From NCBI GenBank assembly GCA_003242515.1, contig QGUS01000092.1, positions 1 through 6,820 on the forward strand: 6,820 bases of DNA, written 5' to 3'. The notes beneath the pieces were generated by a model. The model had not been told where the DNA came from. It saw only the letters and a program-made list of their open reading frames with translations, and did no database searches. Below are positions 6,751 to 6,820 of the stretch, one piece after another (positions within the stretch are counted from its first letter, which is position 1; each line of letters begins with the position of its first letter). The position numbers and the translations under genes are program-made. This stretch comes from Actinomycetota bacterium. GTDB taxonomy: Bacteria; Actinomycetota; Acidimicrobiia; Spongiisociales; ZC4RG35.

Positions 6751-6820
6751 CCCCCCGGGGCGAGGACCCGGGGGGGGGGCGTTGGCGTCTCTTATACAAA
6801 CCTGACCCGCCCACCAAAAA
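6751..6820. other. Probable sequencing artefact: homopolymer-rich tail and degraded Nextera adapter
   Basis: After 6750 the sequence becomes C6-G4, then a run of ten G (6770-6779), and then a segment at 6785-6803 that matches 15 of 19 bases of the Tn5 mosaic end used in Nextera libraries (core GTCTCTTATACA exact). What follows, 6801-6818, continues like the adapter (CTGAC, then GCC, AC, A), with mostly G-to-C differences and one missing base. The orientation is that of read-through from a short insert into adapter at the right end of the contig. It is very unlikely to be genomic, and no genes or signals should be called in it. The exact junction is uncertain within about 6745-6785. Confidence 0.82.

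Noticed and set aside
6785..6803. A TATAAG-like -10 promoter box on the minus strand, or a genuine Tn5/IS50 end
   Set aside because: The match is to the synthetic mosaic end used in library preparation, continues into adapter sequence, lies at the window end, and would sit inside the dppB reading frame.
6116..6817. A 233-codon minus-strand frame starting in the right-hand tail
   Set aside because: It is an out-of-frame shadow of dppB with His/Arg/Pro-rich composition, and it starts inside the probable adapter.

Overview
This is a GC-rich fragment, well over 60% G+C by eye, with every real gene on the minus strand. Transcription therefore runs from right to left. Codon third positions are nearly all G or C, most genes overlap by a few bases, and a Tat-exported oxidase sits beside a lipoprotein. 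This suggests a high-GC actinobacterium-like organism (for example the Acidimicrobiia or Thermoleophilia side). No marker gene is present, so the placement is weak. The right end carries what looks like degraded Nextera (Tn5 mosaic end) adapter, so the window probably reaches the real end of a short-read contig.

Layout in transcription order: (1) 6750-6007, an Opp/Dpp-family permease of DppB type, missing its N-terminus because the genuine sequence stops near 6750. (2) 6007-4748, a DppC-type permease with an extra segment of about 105 residues in its first extracytoplasmic loop; the segment resembles one lobe of a periplasmic solute-binding protein. (3) 4751-3759, a DppD-type ATPase. (4) 3766-2726, a DppF-type ATPase with a strong Shine-Dalgarno. 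(5) A short gap holding a GC-only hairpin. (6) 2678-744, a predicted lipoprotein combining a blue-copper (cupredoxin) domain, a NosD-like right-handed beta-helix and a C-terminal membrane domain of PLDc_N type. (7) 747 to the left edge, a Tat-exported multicopper oxidase, cut off after its first cupredoxin domain.

Adjacent genes overlap by 1, 4, 8 and 4 bases, except at the hairpin gap, so the whole set is probably one operon. Genes 1-4 supply the membrane channel and ATPases of an importer for peptides, nickel or metal-chelate complexes; its binding protein is not in the window. Genes 5-6 (cupredoxin/beta-helix lipoprotein and multicopper oxidase) form an extracytoplasmic copper redox pair. 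Their placement behind an Opp-type importer, the lobe-like insert in the permease, and the three-part lipoprotein are the most interesting points. A role in taking up or oxidising a copper-binding or peptide-like compound is inference only.

There are no RNA genes, CRISPR arrays, insertion sequences or convincing promoters in the window, and no gene-free stretch longer than 300 bases.
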